Notes: generated by a model from the letters alone, not told the origin. Positions 32,816 through 44,250 are shown, counted from the first letter of the stretch. The stretch: DNA of 64,000 nt from Odontocerum albicorne (GCA_949825065.1 OX463838.1:6240251-6304250), one strand, 5' to 3'. Numbers and translations: made by a program.

Positions 32816-33519
32816 AAAAACAATTAGTACTTCAAACAACGTAGTAATTTGTGTAAAATCCCTTATTAAATATTAATTAAAATATATAATCTTCACACAG
32901 TGGTTTGTTTCAAAGTTTCACCGAGAAATCTATATACACGTGTATACAAGTTAACTATCGAGGCAGTTTACGTAGGCAATAGCTTATCCCACACTAACGG
33001 AGATTCTGTAAAGGTTGTGCGTCACAACACTTTAAGGGCGACTGGTACTTGATACGATATATTGAAGAGAGATACAACGTATGCAAAATATTTGTATGAA
33101 CATAAAATGACCTTTCTCGTGCTGTCTCTGCTTTTTTCATTATTTGACTTCGTGGACATGTGTTATCTGGATGTTACATAGGATCAATCAGGATATTGCT
33201 TACCTACTAAATTTTCGTCTTTGCATAAAGTTACGCACCTATTTTACATTGACAAATTTTAAACACGAAACTTTTTTTTAAATTTTTATAATTTTGTTAT
33301 GGGCATCGTGAAGAAGACAAGGGATTGATTCTCTTTGAATTTTTTATTATAAACTGGTTTTCCCTTAAGATATCGTTAATATCAGTGTTTTTTTTAATGG
33401 GTGCTGGAGCTGACTTCTTGTCTAGCTTATTGTATACCGTAAAAAGGTGGTGGAGCGCCGCTCCACCGCAAAAAAATGCACTGGTTAACATATACATATA
33501 TCTAGTTATTTGAGATCGT

Positions 33520-33585
33520 TTATCATATGGCAATAAGTCCACAAAGTTATACTGTATAAAACGAATGTTTAATGTAATACAAAAT
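33520..33585 (+). repeat. SINE tail fragment
   Basis: CATATGGCAATAAGTCCACA, GTTATACTGTATAAAACGAA and TGTAATACAA are the distal SINE tail. A LINE is inserted 30 bp downstream. Confidence 0.65.
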
Positions 33586-33614
33586 TTTTATTTGATAGCT
33601 TCTATCTTGAATGT

Positions 33615-34062
33615 CAGACCCGCACTCCTCTATGGCTCCGAATGCTGGACGATGTATAACTCTTACTCTAGGCAACTAAAAACTGCTGACATGCGCATGC
33701 TAAGATGGTCAGCAGGTGTGTCCCTAAGAGACAAAATAAGAAGCTCACGCATTCGTGGAAGCCTGGGTGTTACAGACATCAACAGCAAGATGGAGGAGAG
33801 GCGATTTAGATGGTTTGGGCACGTTGGACGCAGAGCACCCGATCACATTGTGAACCAGGCAATCTCTATGGATCTTCCTCGAATAACAACCAGAGGAAGA
33901 CCAAAGAATTCATGGGTGGTGCAAAAAGATAACCTAATGCAGAGGCACGGCCTTGGGAACGTAGTCCGGGACAGAAGAGCATACAACCTGAGGACGAGGA
34001 GAGCTGACCCCAACAGTCTTCGCAGACAATGAGTTGGGATGGAGCAAGGGAGAGAGAGAGAG
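33615..34062 (+). mobile_element. RTE-like LINE 3' end with 18-bp TSD
   Basis: A continuous open frame (stop at 34032) reads RPALLYGSECWTMYNSYSRQ, then TADMRMLRWSAGVSLRDKIR and ERRFRWFGHVGRR, then GRPKNSWV, the standard C-terminal block order of RTE-like LINEs. The tail is GGGAGAGAGAGAGAG rather than GAA. AGCTTCTATCTTGAATGT occurs perfectly at 33597-33614 and 34063-34080, an 18-bp target duplication. The first residues of the open frame (from 33565) are target sequence. The intact frame and perfect duplication mark a young insertion. Confidence 0.93.
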
Positions 34063-34080
34063 AGCTTCTATCTTGAATGT

Positions 34081-35101
34081 ATTCGTGTTCTTGAAGTAAA
34101 TTTAAATGTATTATGTACATACTATGTCGCTATCAATAAACCTATATTTATTTATTTTATGAAATTATCACGTATTCTAGAGATATAAAAGTGTAGTTTT
34201 TTTCGGTGCTGTATTTATAATTTGGGCAATAAGGAGACCACTCAACACGAAATTGCCTTGTTGAATGTGGTTTTCGATATAAATATCTTACGTGTCTTGG
34301 TGGATAAATTTTGGATTGAGTTTCTTAATACACTTTATAGACATTACAGAACCATTGCACAAGGGATCATGAATAATCATGGCTCCGATCGATATTTTTA
34401 AATCAACATTTATTAAAAATATTCTCCTATATCCTATTTTATTTGATTTTTTTGTTATTAAAACTGTATCAAACATATAATATATTAAATAAACTGCAGG
34501 TATGTTTACGATATATTCGTCTATTAAACCTTTTCAAGTATGATGTCTTTGCACTACATTATATATCAGTTAAAGGTAAATTAATTGAATATTAGAAATA
34601 ACCTGTAGTTAATGTATTTTCTCTATTGTTAAACATTCTAAACCGTACCACCACCCCTCAATAAACTCCCGAAAATACTAAGCATCTACCAGATCATGGA
34701 CTTACGTTCAAACAGATATTGCCCTTTAACATTTATAGTTTATCGTACCGCATGCTGTCAAACTCTGGAACCAGTTAACGGGTTGTATAGTACTCTCATC
34801 TTTATTGGTTTGCTTCAAGCAGAAATTTTAAATGATTACATTATATTTCCATAACAAAGTTTGGTTTTCCAAAACTCCACGCTGTCTTGTCCTTTCTTAT
34901 ATTTTTTTTCTTTAATCACAGACTTGGGTGGTAGATTTAAAAATGTGTATATTTTCTTGTTATTAAAAGGTTAAGTTTGTTAAGGTGTATATTTAAGTTT
35001 TCTTTCTTTATGTTGGAGTACATAGCATAATTAACTTTTACTTAACAATTAGCAAAAATCTTTACAATTGTCATTAGGTTAGTTGAAAAAGTTTATCTTA
35101 G
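34081..35101. other. AT-rich spacer, nothing recognised
   Basis: No conserved ORF or repeat found. Confidence 0.45.
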
Positions 35102-35738
35102 TTAACCCTTCCCTTACGGTGATAAAAATAATACGCGTGTTACGGTGTTGGGTAGTAAGTACGCAATAAAAAAATAGCGATTTTAAATCGGAAAAATAAG
35201 AACATTCATAGAAAATCCCCCTAATTAATTATAATTGAAGTTAAAAATTATAATAATTCAGATTTATTTGCTGAAAACATTAAAAAACCATCTGAAAACA
35301 TTAAAAAACGCTCACGAAACGGGCGTACGTCTAACCTATTTGCAAGCCTAGAGGCAACTAGTGGCGCGGAACGTCAGTCGCATACCCCGGCGCATACGCC
35401 TTTGCTTGCGACGTTGAGAAAATTCAGCTCCTCGCAATTCAGTCTAGTATGCAAGAGTGAGATAGGTGAATAGTCGAGCTTCCCGCATACTATTCACCTA
35501 TCGTCAAGACGAGGCACTCGCCGCGTTTAAATGCGAATTTGTTTTCGATCTTTACAAAACACCTCGATGTAGTCGATAAATTCTGATTATTATTAATATT
35601 ATTTTTTAAATCAATGCGTAAATATATTATGGAGGAATACCTAAAATCTTAACCCTGTATTTATAATGTTTATAGAGATATTGATGGTTATTAGAAGCAA
35701 CGTGAAGAAGATACCCAACACAGGGAAGGAAAGGTTAA
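35102..35738 (-). mobile_element. TTAA-bounded piggyBac-like element, copy C
   Basis: TTAACCCTTCCCTTACGGTG at the left and CACAGGGAAGGAAAGGTTAA at the right. Its right end, reversed, is collinear with the left ends of copies A and B, so it lies in opposite orientation. It is very similar to copy D at 57405 over its whole length and differs from A/B in the middle, forming a second subfamily. An internal GATAGGTGAATAGT / ACTATTCACCTATC inverted repeat is present at about 35461-35510. No transposase. Confidence 0.88.
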
Positions 35739-36339
35739 CCATCTACTGAGGTTCGGAGGACCATGTGAAAACTCCGCATTATGTTTCGTAATAAAACTAC
35801 ATGAATATGCCCAGTAATAAATTCATGAATCCTGTTTCATAATATTTGACGATGAAAAAGAAGAAATGTTTTGATCATAAATTAAAGCTCAATAAGACAA
35901 TTTTATTTATAAAAGTAATTTTTTTGTTTATTCAGCGTGCTGAAGGCGCCGTTCTTCTGTTTTAAAGTTTTGTGTCTGCAAATATTCCCCCTCGAATAGC
36001 ACATTTCTTATACCAAGTCACAAAGTTTAAAGATACGTATGGGATGAGCTGTATTTTTTAAGAAACTAAAGTATTAGCTAAATATATCAGTTTATCTTAA
36101 ATCTAAGAACACTGACAAAAGGCTATTTTGTTGTATATCTGATAAAAAGATAGAACCCATACATTGTTTGATATCTTGAATATCTATTTATTTCAAGTCA
36201 GTATTGTAATGTGGTTCATCATTATTTGCCATAATTTTCTTCGTAATTTGTCAATTCACGATATTTCACATTTGTCAGTGTTATTTATATTTCATATAAA
36301 TTTTGTACAAATTAACATTAAATTTTCTTTAATTTGTTT

Positions 36340-36395
36340 TGTCTGGCTGGCTGGAGAGATTGCCACCTGGCGATAAACCCACCAGATTATTATCT
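36340..36395 (+). repeat. LINE/SINE shared tail fragment
   Basis: GTCTGGCTGGCTGGAGAGAT, TGCCACCTGGCGATAAACCC, ACCAGATTATTAT. The GTCTGG start resembles the LINE version more than the SINE. Confidence 0.6.
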
Positions 36396-36447
36396 AATAA
36401 CGTGTTAATAAAAAAATACGTTTGATCTATTCAAAGTATAATAGCTC

Positions 36448-36645
36448 GGCCTTCGTGGCTTAGTTAGAAGGTTTTTTTTTAATTCTCGTTGGTACTCGAT
36501 TTAAAAAAGGCATTTCAGCCTGGTTTTCATTTAAGACCTCTTAAGTATCTATCTAGTAGGTTTGTAAAGATTGTCATATGGCAATGAGCTCGTCAGAAAA
36601 TACTGTATAGAACGAAAGTGTATTATAATAAATTGAAATACGCAA
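36448..36645 (+). mobile_element. tRNA-headed SINE, internally deleted head
   Basis: CTTCGTGGCTTAGTTAGAAG (A box region) runs directly into T-rich sequence, so the B box is mostly lost. Body TTTCAGCCTGGTTTTCATTT and tail GTTTGTAAAGATTGTCATAT, GGCAATGAGCTCG, ACTGTATAGAACGAAAGTGT follow. Confidence 0.7.
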
Positions 36646-36717
36646 AGAGGTTTGCAACTATTTATAGCGTGGAACGCCATTCTTCGGAATAAGAATCTTA
36701 ATTGTTACATACATACA

Positions 36718-36810
36718 GCACCCGACGGTAAGTAATACACATCGACCTTAAGAAAGAGACTGTCGGCCATATTCGGCTAACGTCGGCTTTGTAGAGCGTG
36801 ATCCAACTAT
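36718..36810 (+). repeat. Half copy of the 13.1-kb hairpin element
   Basis: CGGTAAGTAATACACATCGA, AAGAAAGAGACTGTCG and GGCTTTGTAGAGCGTGATC match one arm of 13110-13253, with a 20-bp insertion. The second arm is missing. Confidence 0.7.
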
Positions 36811-37664
36811 AATTTTTAGTGTTCTCTACCACGCTTTTCACTTACGCGCTCTATATAATTGTTTTGTCAGTTTTTCTTCATTCATTCGTTGTTCGTGTTC
36901 AGACCAATTCAGGGCGATCTTCAAAAAAAATAATGTATCAATCTTTAGTTCACACTCAACCCTTATCATTTAATTTTCTCTTCTGTCATACTTTGTCATC
37001 ACATATATTATTTTAGTACATGCGTTTTCCGGCATTTTTCGGGTTGTTTTTAGTAATATTCCACGTCCAAGTTTCTCTCTCATTTATCAAAGTTAGCACT
37101 AAAAAAAAACAAAGTTGGTACAATACTTGTTGTGGACTATCATAATATAAGAATTTGAAAAATATTCTGTTCGACTATAAATTGTTATTGATTGTAGATC
37201 ATTCTCATCGTGATTAGAGAAGGCTTATTTCTCTTGAGGATACATACACATACGAGTATTTGCTTCGCAACCCCTAGCGCCTCCCAGGTGTGACAGGACA
37301 TCCCATTCTGGATTTTACGGGCAAAGCAGATCACTTATTTCCGTGCGAATAATTAATGCCTTTGTGCCGGCTAATGACCAGGAAGCGGGACCAGATCGTA
37401 TATCGCAATGCCTAGGCTGTATTAAGTGGGTCACACCAGAACCATACTTGATATCTAATATTTGGTATGAATACTGCATTTATCCCCATTATTTCCAGCC
37501 TTGCTCTAGGAAATTATCCTTTGTTTCAGGATTAAATGTATATATTTACTTAGTTCCTTATCATTTTTTTTGCTTTTCACTTTAACTATTGACAAGTTTA
37601 TCAATGACTGTGATACTAACATTTCTTTTCAAAGAGTTTATTGTATTATTTCTAGATGAGTACC
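36811..37664. other. Spacer with a GC-richer stretch at 37260-37450
   Basis: CACCCTAGCGCCTCCCAGGT-like sequence and GACCAGGAAGCGGGACCAGA stand out against the AT-rich background. An 80-codon frame at 37343 crosses it, with no domain recognised. Not assigned. Confidence 0.35.
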
Positions 37665-38612
37665 AAGATTTTTTGTAAAAATAACAGTAATGTTAAGTAA
37701 AGGTGTTAGCATATAAAGATAGGTCACTTGTAAAAATAACAGTAATGAAGTAAAGGTGTGAGCAATTAAAGATCGGTCACTTGTAAAAATAACAGTAACG
37801 AAGTGAAGGTGTTAGCAATGAAAGATCGGTATCTTGTAAAAAAAAACAGTAATGTTAAGTGAAAGTGCTAGCAATTAAATATAGGTCACTTATAAAAATA
37901 ACAGTAACGAAGTGAAGGTGTTAGCAATTAAAGATCGGTAACTTGTAAACATAACATAAATGTTAAGTGAAAGTGCTAGCAATTAAATATAGGTCACTTG
38001 TAAAAATAACAGTAATGAAGTGAAGGTGTTAGCAATTAAAGATCGGTCACTTGTAAAAATAACAGTAATGTTAAGTAAACGTGTTAGCAATTAAAGATAG
38101 GTCACTTATAAAAATAACAGTAATGAAGTGAAGGTGTTAGCAATTAAAGATCGGTCACTTGTAAAAATAACAGTAATGTTAAGTAAACGTGTTAGCAATT
38201 AAAGATAGGTCACTTATAAAAATAACAATAACGAAGTAAAGGTGTTAGCAATTAAAGATCGGTTACTTGTAAAAATAACAGAAATGTTAAGTGAAGGTGT
38301 CGGCAACTAAAGGTAGGTCACTTGTAAAAGTAACAGTAATGTTTAGTAAAGGTGTTAGCAATTAAAGATCGGTAACTTGTAAAAATAACAGTAATGTTAA
38401 GTGAAAGTGTTAGCAATTAAAGATAGGTCACTTATAAAAATAACAGTAACGAAGTGAAGGTGTTAACAATTAAAGATCGGTTACTTGTAAAAATAACAGT
38501 GATGTTAAGTGAAGGTATCAGCAACTAAAGATAGATCACTTGTAAAAGTAACAGTAATGTTTATTAAAGGTGTTAGCAATTAAAGATAGGTCACTTGTAA
38601 AAAATAACATTG
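37665..38612. repeat. 53/55-bp alternating minisatellite, about 17 units
   Basis: Unit core CACTTGTAAAAATAACAGTA, GTGTTAGCAATTAAAGATCG. Two variants alternate through much of the array: one with AATGTTAAGT and GATAGGT (55 bp), one with AACGAAGTGAAGG and GATCGGT (53 bp), giving a dimer of about 108 bp. Some positions break the alternation. Confidence 0.93.
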
Positions 38613-39116
38613 ATTTATTGCAATGTAAATGAAAATGGAGAAAACTTTCTGTCTCAAAACGTCATTGGTGTTGTGATGGCGAGCTTAATGAAGTGCAAGT
38701 GAAATTAGAATTTTCCACATCTTGAGATTGTATGGCAAAACAGAGACGTAATTTTTTATGATAAAGTAAAACAGTTTTCCAAAGCTTCTTTATGGTCATC
38801 TTTCATATCTTTTACCACTGGGTGAGGAAAAAGTTACTACAAGTGGCACTCTTATTAGTCGGTTTCCTCAATTCAGCTTCACCCATGTCAGAACATTTCT
38901 CAAATCCCCATTTGAAACGATTTTTTTCTTAAGTAAATTATTTACAAATTTAAGAAAAATCCATTATAACCAGAGCTTTTAAATTTGTCAACTGGCCCGC
39001 AAAAGTTGACCGACAATTCAATGCTGTATGTGCCTTGAGATAATACCTTAATGGATTCCTTATCTGGCGGTTTCCACCATTTCAAACAAAAAGACACCAC
39101 GGTGACTTGAAAATTT
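38613..39116. other. Spacer, nothing recognised
   Basis: No repeat or coding block recognised. Confidence 0.4.
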
Positions 39117-39130
39117 CAACCAAACACCAC

Positions 39131-39730
39131 TTCTTTCTTCTTCTAAGTGCCCTGTCGGGTCCCCCCAACGTTGGCGATCACTTCGGCGAATCCGTCTCGG
39201 TCCTGAGCCGCCCGGAACAGTTCCACATTCCGCAGCCAGGACATCTGTCTTCTTCCGGGCCCCCGGTGTCCCTCGACTTTCCCCTTCAATATAAGCTGGA
39301 GCAAGTGGTACTTCTCTCCACGCAGTCTTCGCACCCCCTGCCCACTGAAGGGCTGCCCGGGACTAGGGGCCATTGTTGTGTTCCTCGCCATAGTGAATTT
39401 CCTGGGAAAAGATAATCAGAGTGGTTTCCCGTTGCCTTCTCTGATGGGTTTTTCTGTAGGGGTCACCTTCCCTTAGCTGGGGGGATCCGGTTTTGTGGCG
39501 CCGGAGACTCGCCATTCGCCCATTCATTATCTGCTATGACACTGATGTTAATGTCAGTGGCCACATTGCCCAGGGTTCGCGGAGCCAAAAGACCACTCGA
39601 GGACGCTAATGAATTGGACTTGGTAGTAGTGTTGCTGGTGGTATTGCAACATGGCGCATTACGATATTTTGTAGAGGTACACTTTCCAGCAAAGTATACT
39701 CCATCGTAGCCCTATTACCCATTAGAACCC
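39131..39730 (-). mobile_element. 600-bp internally deleted RTE-like LINE with 14-bp TSD
   Basis: On minus, a 5' UTR-like region (39730 to about 39392) contains GAAGGCAACGGGAAACCACT, then an ATG at 39391 opens an 82-codon frame. Its first 18 or so residues (MARNTTMAPSPGQPFSGQG) are N-terminal or UTR-derived and are joined directly to a C-terminal LINE block, GEKYHLLQLILKGKVEGHRG then RRQMSWLRNVELFRAAQDRD. The tail is GAAGAAAGAAG. CAACCAAACACCAC flanks the element at 39117-39130 and 39731-39744. It is far richer in G+C than its surroundings. The element keeps both ends and lost almost everything between. Confidence 0.85.
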
Positions 39731-39744
39731 CAACCAAACACCAC

Positions 39745-40402
39745 ATGATTGCTGAATTTTGACAATGAAAATTTAAGCTAAGACAACAATTGATTTTTTT
39801 TATCCACTTTGCACGGACTTTTCCAGTTACTCAAAGAGGGTCTGTTACTAGTTAGTTTATTTATAAGAAAAATATCAGCCAAGATTCTTAACAACTTTTA
39901 GCACTATTTTTTTTATTTAATAAAAATAACGAGTTCAGTGTATATTTGCGATATAGAAATAAAATAAACTTAAGGAGACATCAATAGGCATAAATAAAAC
40001 AAATTATATCAACAGAAAATAAGTAACCGAACGGCTTCATCGACAATAATAGGCTGAAAAGAAAATAAACACCAAAGAAAATAGGGGTATCAAAGTGGTT
40101 TGTAAAGAAATTCGGAATAAAATACTGCTTCGGTGGTTTTATTCTGTTTTATTATCTTAAACAAGTGTTTACGCAGAAAGGAGAAAATATAAATAAACAG
40201 GACGATTTCGATGTACATTATCTCGATTGTTGACTGTTTTTCTGACCATTTTCTGGATATAATTCGCATTCTGCTTCTTCCAAGTATTGACATTTGCTAC
40301 ACAATCTTTTTGGTTAAAATAACGTAATAAAATACCTTGTTAGTATTTAATTGAAGTATTCACTAAAAAAAAATTAAAAAGTTGGTCCATGATTGAATTA
40401 TA
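39745..40402. other. AT-rich spacer
   Basis: No recognised feature. Confidence 0.4.
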
Positions 40403-41516
40403 TTAGGCGTTAACATAAGTTGTGTCCGTTTTTTTGCAATTTAAAAGTAAACACCAAAAGTAAAACCAAATGGTTAAGGTTATACGTCATTTGAAAGAAA
40501 ATTTTCTGTTCTACGAGATACTGCATTTGCTTTAACGTTATATCTATTATTTTATTTGATTACAAGACTTCAAAATGGAAAGTCAAGTAGACGAAAGTGA
40601 GCATTTTCGACACCTCATTCTGTTCACGTTCAATCGAGGGAAGAAAGCTGCCAAAGCTGCTCGCGATATTTGCGAAGTGTACGGTAAAGATGTAATGAAT
40701 GAAAGGACAGTTCGTTGATGGTTTTTGCGTTTCAAAGACGGTAATTTCGAACTGAAAGATATGGAGCGTTCCGGAAGACCAGTAGACTTCGGATGAGAAC
40801 CGCTTAAACCATATTAATCATGAAGATCCCCTTCAGAATTGGCTGAGCAGATGAATCTTAGTCACATGACTGTATACCGCTATCTTAAATCAATGGGAAA
40901 AGTCTAGAAGTTCGGCGCTTGGGTTCCACATGTTTTGAGTGAAAACAACAAAAATCAATGTTCGACAATTGCTGCTGGTTTGCTCGCATGTCATCGAGCT
41001 ACGCATGGCCACAAGCAAAGGTTCTTTTAACGCATCATAACTGGTGATGAAAAATTGTTTGAAAATGGTGATGAAAAATGTTTCAAGGAGATCTTCATGA
41101 ATAATATGGTTTAAGCGGTCTTTATCGAAGTGCACTGATCGTTCGGAACGCCCCATTTCTTTCTGGTCAAATCTACCGTCTTTGAAACGCAAAAACCATC
41201 AACGAGCTGTCCTATCATTCATATCATCTTCACTGTATACTTCACAAATATTGCAAGCAGCTTTGGCAGCTTTATTCCCTCGATTTAACGTGAACAGAAG
41301 GAGGTGTCGAAAATGCTCACTTTCGTCTCTTTGACATTCCATTTTCAAAGCTTGTAATCAAATAAAATAATATATGTAACGTAAAGGCCAACACAATTTC
41401 TCGTAGAATAGAAAATTTTCATTCAAATGACGTATAACATTTATCATTTTGTTTTACTTTTGGTGCTCATTTTTTAATTGAAAACAAAAACGGACACAAC
41501 TTATGTTAACACCCAA
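40403..41516. mobile_element. Foldback mariner relic, 430-bp inverted arms, copy 2
   Basis: TA-flanked. Left end TTAGGCGTTAACATAAGTTG, right end rc TTGGGTGTTAACATAAGTTG. Left arm 40403-40835 and right arm 41083-41516 are inverted copies, each including the start of the transposase gene (FTFNRGKKAAKAARDICEVY and WFLRFKDG on the left arm). The spacer continues the gene in + orientation through KFGAWVPHVLSENN and RIITGDEK, the last being the block with the first catalytic Asp. Stops interrupt the frames. Same family as 29295-30062, but with far longer arms. Confidence 0.85.
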
Positions 41517-42166
41517 TAGATTCTATATCAAAAGTTTTGTTTTGTAAAATATTATATTACTTTGTTGTTCCACTTATTAAATTATTCTAAAAATAGCCTC
41601 GAAATAGATTTTCAGCTGTTAACATTAAAAAATAGCGAATGTGTTACAAATGCAAATCCTAAGATCTAAAAAAAACTTGTTATGTAGTTTTATTTTCTTT
41701 GGTTAGTTTATTTGCCAATTTTATGGTTGACTTCCCAAATTTTATATAAATGCTGGAAAGTTACTAAATAATGCCCACATTCGATATTTGCATTTACACT
41801 CACAAAAACTTATTGTTTTTATAGAAAACTATAATTTACAAATCCCTTCTATCTACAAACTACTGTGTGATCACCGACATCATTAATGCTTGTATGTGCA
41901 AATAGATCATTTCCACAAAGCGTACGACTAGAAAATTATCAAAAAGGGTGGAAATCCTAACATATTGAGCATTGCCATTTGGTCCACCTAGTCAAAAACT
42001 TTAGGAATATTTACTGGATGGACTTACACGGGCTGGATTTTTAGCAAAACCAGAATTTGATGGTGTAACATCATTGAAAATGGAATGCCATCATCAGCGA
42101 ATTCATATTTTTTTAGGGGATTATATTATGCTCATCGAAGGTTCGGTATAATTTACAAGACTACTA
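41517..42166. other. AT-rich spacer
   Basis: Nothing recognised. Confidence 0.4.
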
Positions 42167-43006
42167 GGTTAGTCAAAAAGTTTTGAAAGCGGAAATGAAA
42201 ATACATTTTTTTTGGGGGGAAATTCCAAAAAACTTACGCTAACACCTTCTTGGCCAATTTCTGGACACGAAATCGCTTCGGAGCCAAAGTGCCTGGTTCA
42301 CACCACTCCTTAGCCTCTTGTTTTGATTCAGGATCATGGTGGTAGACCCACGTCTCATCCATAGTGATGAATCGACGCAGAAAATCCTTTTTATCCTTTC
42401 GAAATTGCTCCAAATGTTGCTCAGAAAGTCGCATTCGAACGTGTTTTTGTTGCATTGTTAGCAAATGCGGCACCCATTGTGCACACAGTTTTTTGAAACC
42501 CAAAACTTCAGCCAAAATATGCCATGTTGTTCCATGTGAGATGCCTATGGTGTCAGCTATTACATCCACAGTCGATCGATGATCTTTCAAAACCATATCC
42601 TGTATTTTCGCTATGATTTCTGGTGTTGATGCACTTTTTGGACGTCCTTAGCGTGGATCGTCTTCAACGCTTGTACGGCTACGCTTAAACTCCAAAACCC
42701 ACCGGTGAACGGTTGGAAATGAAGGAAAAGTTTTCTCTAATACTTTCACTATCTTTGCATGGATCTCAGTAGCCGATAAACCTTCCAAAACAAAGAGTTT
42801 AATCACTGCACGATATTCGGATTTTTCCATTGTTAAAAAATACACTGACACGTCAACTTCAAATGGCTTGTAAACAAAGAATGAATTGACAGATCGAAAT
42901 GAAATGTTGAGTACGTTTTTATAAAAGATAAAATATTAAAATGGCGTAGAAATTTTGGTTTTTCTACTGCTCCATAGATGTCGCTTTCAAAACTCTTTGA
43001 CTAACC
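42167..43006 (-). mobile_element. Internally deleted mariner, 840 bp, intact TIRs
   Basis: Flanked by TA (42165-42166 and 43007-43008). Left end GGTTAGTCAAAAAGTTTTGA and right end rc GGTTAGTCAAAGAGTTTTGA, inverted over about 25 bp. Full-length mariners are about 1.3 kb. The missing part is the C-terminal half of the transposase: the left TIR follows the coding break almost immediately. Distinct from the family at 29.3 and 40.4 kb in both TIR and protein. Confidence 0.92.
42234..42851 (-). pseudogene. Mariner transposase, N-terminal 60 percent
   Basis: A single frame from Met at 42851, or the internal Met in MEKSEYRAVI, to 42234, broken by one TAA at about 42648-42650. N-terminal paired-type HTH: AVIKLFVLEGLSATEIHAKI, FPSFPTVHRWVLEFKRSRTS; second HTH: VDVIADTIGISHGTTWHILA; linker AQWVPHLLT; then FLRRFITMDETWVYHHDPES, where the Asp of MDE is the first of the D,D34D triad. 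The frame stops shortly after KRFRVQKLAKKVLA; the other two Asp residues are deleted. With only one nonsense codon in about 205, decay is limited. It cannot catalyse transposition. Confidence 0.9.
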
Positions 43007-43099
43007 TATTATTCATTAGTATCAATCTCAATTTCAAATATCAAATGAGTAGTTTCAATTCTATTATATTCTAATCATGTTGACAACATCACATATATG

Positions 43100-43555
43100 T
43101 CTTTCAGTCCAGAAAAATGCAACTGTGATAGCAAACGGGCTTCTTTTCTGGAGGCGCAAAAGATAACTCATCAGATGCGACATTTCATTTATGTCACCAC
43201 ATATGCTAAATGGTGAGTTTTCAGCGAGAACGGCCTATCCAAAGGGATTGTTTTTTTGTTCTACCCACGTGGGTGTGTAAAAGATTGAGAGGCTCCGCAT
43301 GATCCATGGTAAGTGGTGTACCACCAGCCGACATTCCGACGATATAGCTGTAACCATGTCTTCAAACTTTCAGTTCTAGCTCTACAGGCATCAAAACGCT
43401 CACACCCCAGAGAACCCGTAAGGGGTGTTGGCAGTCATACAGTTCCTTTGTGACATTAGCCTTGCCATAGCTAGTCTCAAGTAAAGGTGCTATTTTAAAA
43501 TCTCTTAATTATGACAAAATCCAGTCATCTTAGCCTGGACATAAAAAAAAAAGAA
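43100..43555 (+). other. GC-richer segment with A-rich end, possible retroposon
   Basis: Sequence such as GAGAGGCTCCGCATGATCCA and CACCCCAGAGAACCCGTAAG differs from the AT-rich background and ends in a run of about 10 A at 43545. An A-terminated block of this kind suggests a retrotransposed piece. No protein motif or flanking duplication was found. Confidence 0.35.
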
Positions 43556-43556
43556 A

Positions 43557-44250
43557 AATACGTTTATAAGAGGGATCACATATGGCTATTTTACAATAAA
43601 ATATGTTTATATGGGGGATCACATATGGCCATTTTACAATAAAATACGTTTATATTAGGGATCACATACGGCCATTTTACAATAAAATACGTTTATATGA
43701 GGGATCACATATGGCCATTTTACAATAAAATACGTTTATATGAGGGATCACATATGGCTATTTTACAATAAAATATGTTTATATGAAGGATCACATATGG
43801 CTATTTTACAATTAAATATGTTTATATGAGGGATCACATATAGCCATTTTACAATAAAATACGTTTATATGAGGGATCACATATGGCTATTTTACAATAA
43901 AATATGTTTATATGAGGGATCACATATGGCTATTTTACAATAAAATATGTTTACATGAGGGATCACATATAGCCATTTTACAATAAAATACGTTTATATG
44001 AGGGATCACATATGGCTATTTTACAATAAAATAAATACGTTTATATGAGGGATCACATATGGCCATTTTACAATTAAATACGTTTATATGAGGGATCACA
44101 TATGTCTATTTTACAATAAAATATGTTTATATGAGAGATCACATATGGCTATTTTACAATAAAATACGTTTATATGAGGGATCACATATAGCTATTTTGC
44201 AATAAAATACGTTTATATGAGGGACACATATGACTATTTTACAATGTAAT
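43557..44250. repeat. 43-bp minisatellite, about 16 copies
   Basis: Unit TACGTTTATATGAGGGATCA plus CATATGGCCATTTTACAATA plus AAA. Variants are mostly C/T (TACGTTT or TATGTTT, GGCCATT or GGCTATT), consistent with 5-methylcytosine decay or simple drift. It begins directly after the A-rich end of the preceding segment. Confidence 0.94.

Noticed and set aside
37343..37585. 80-codon ORF over a GC-richer stretch
   Set aside because: No domain, no splice-supported extension and no similarity elsewhere in the window.
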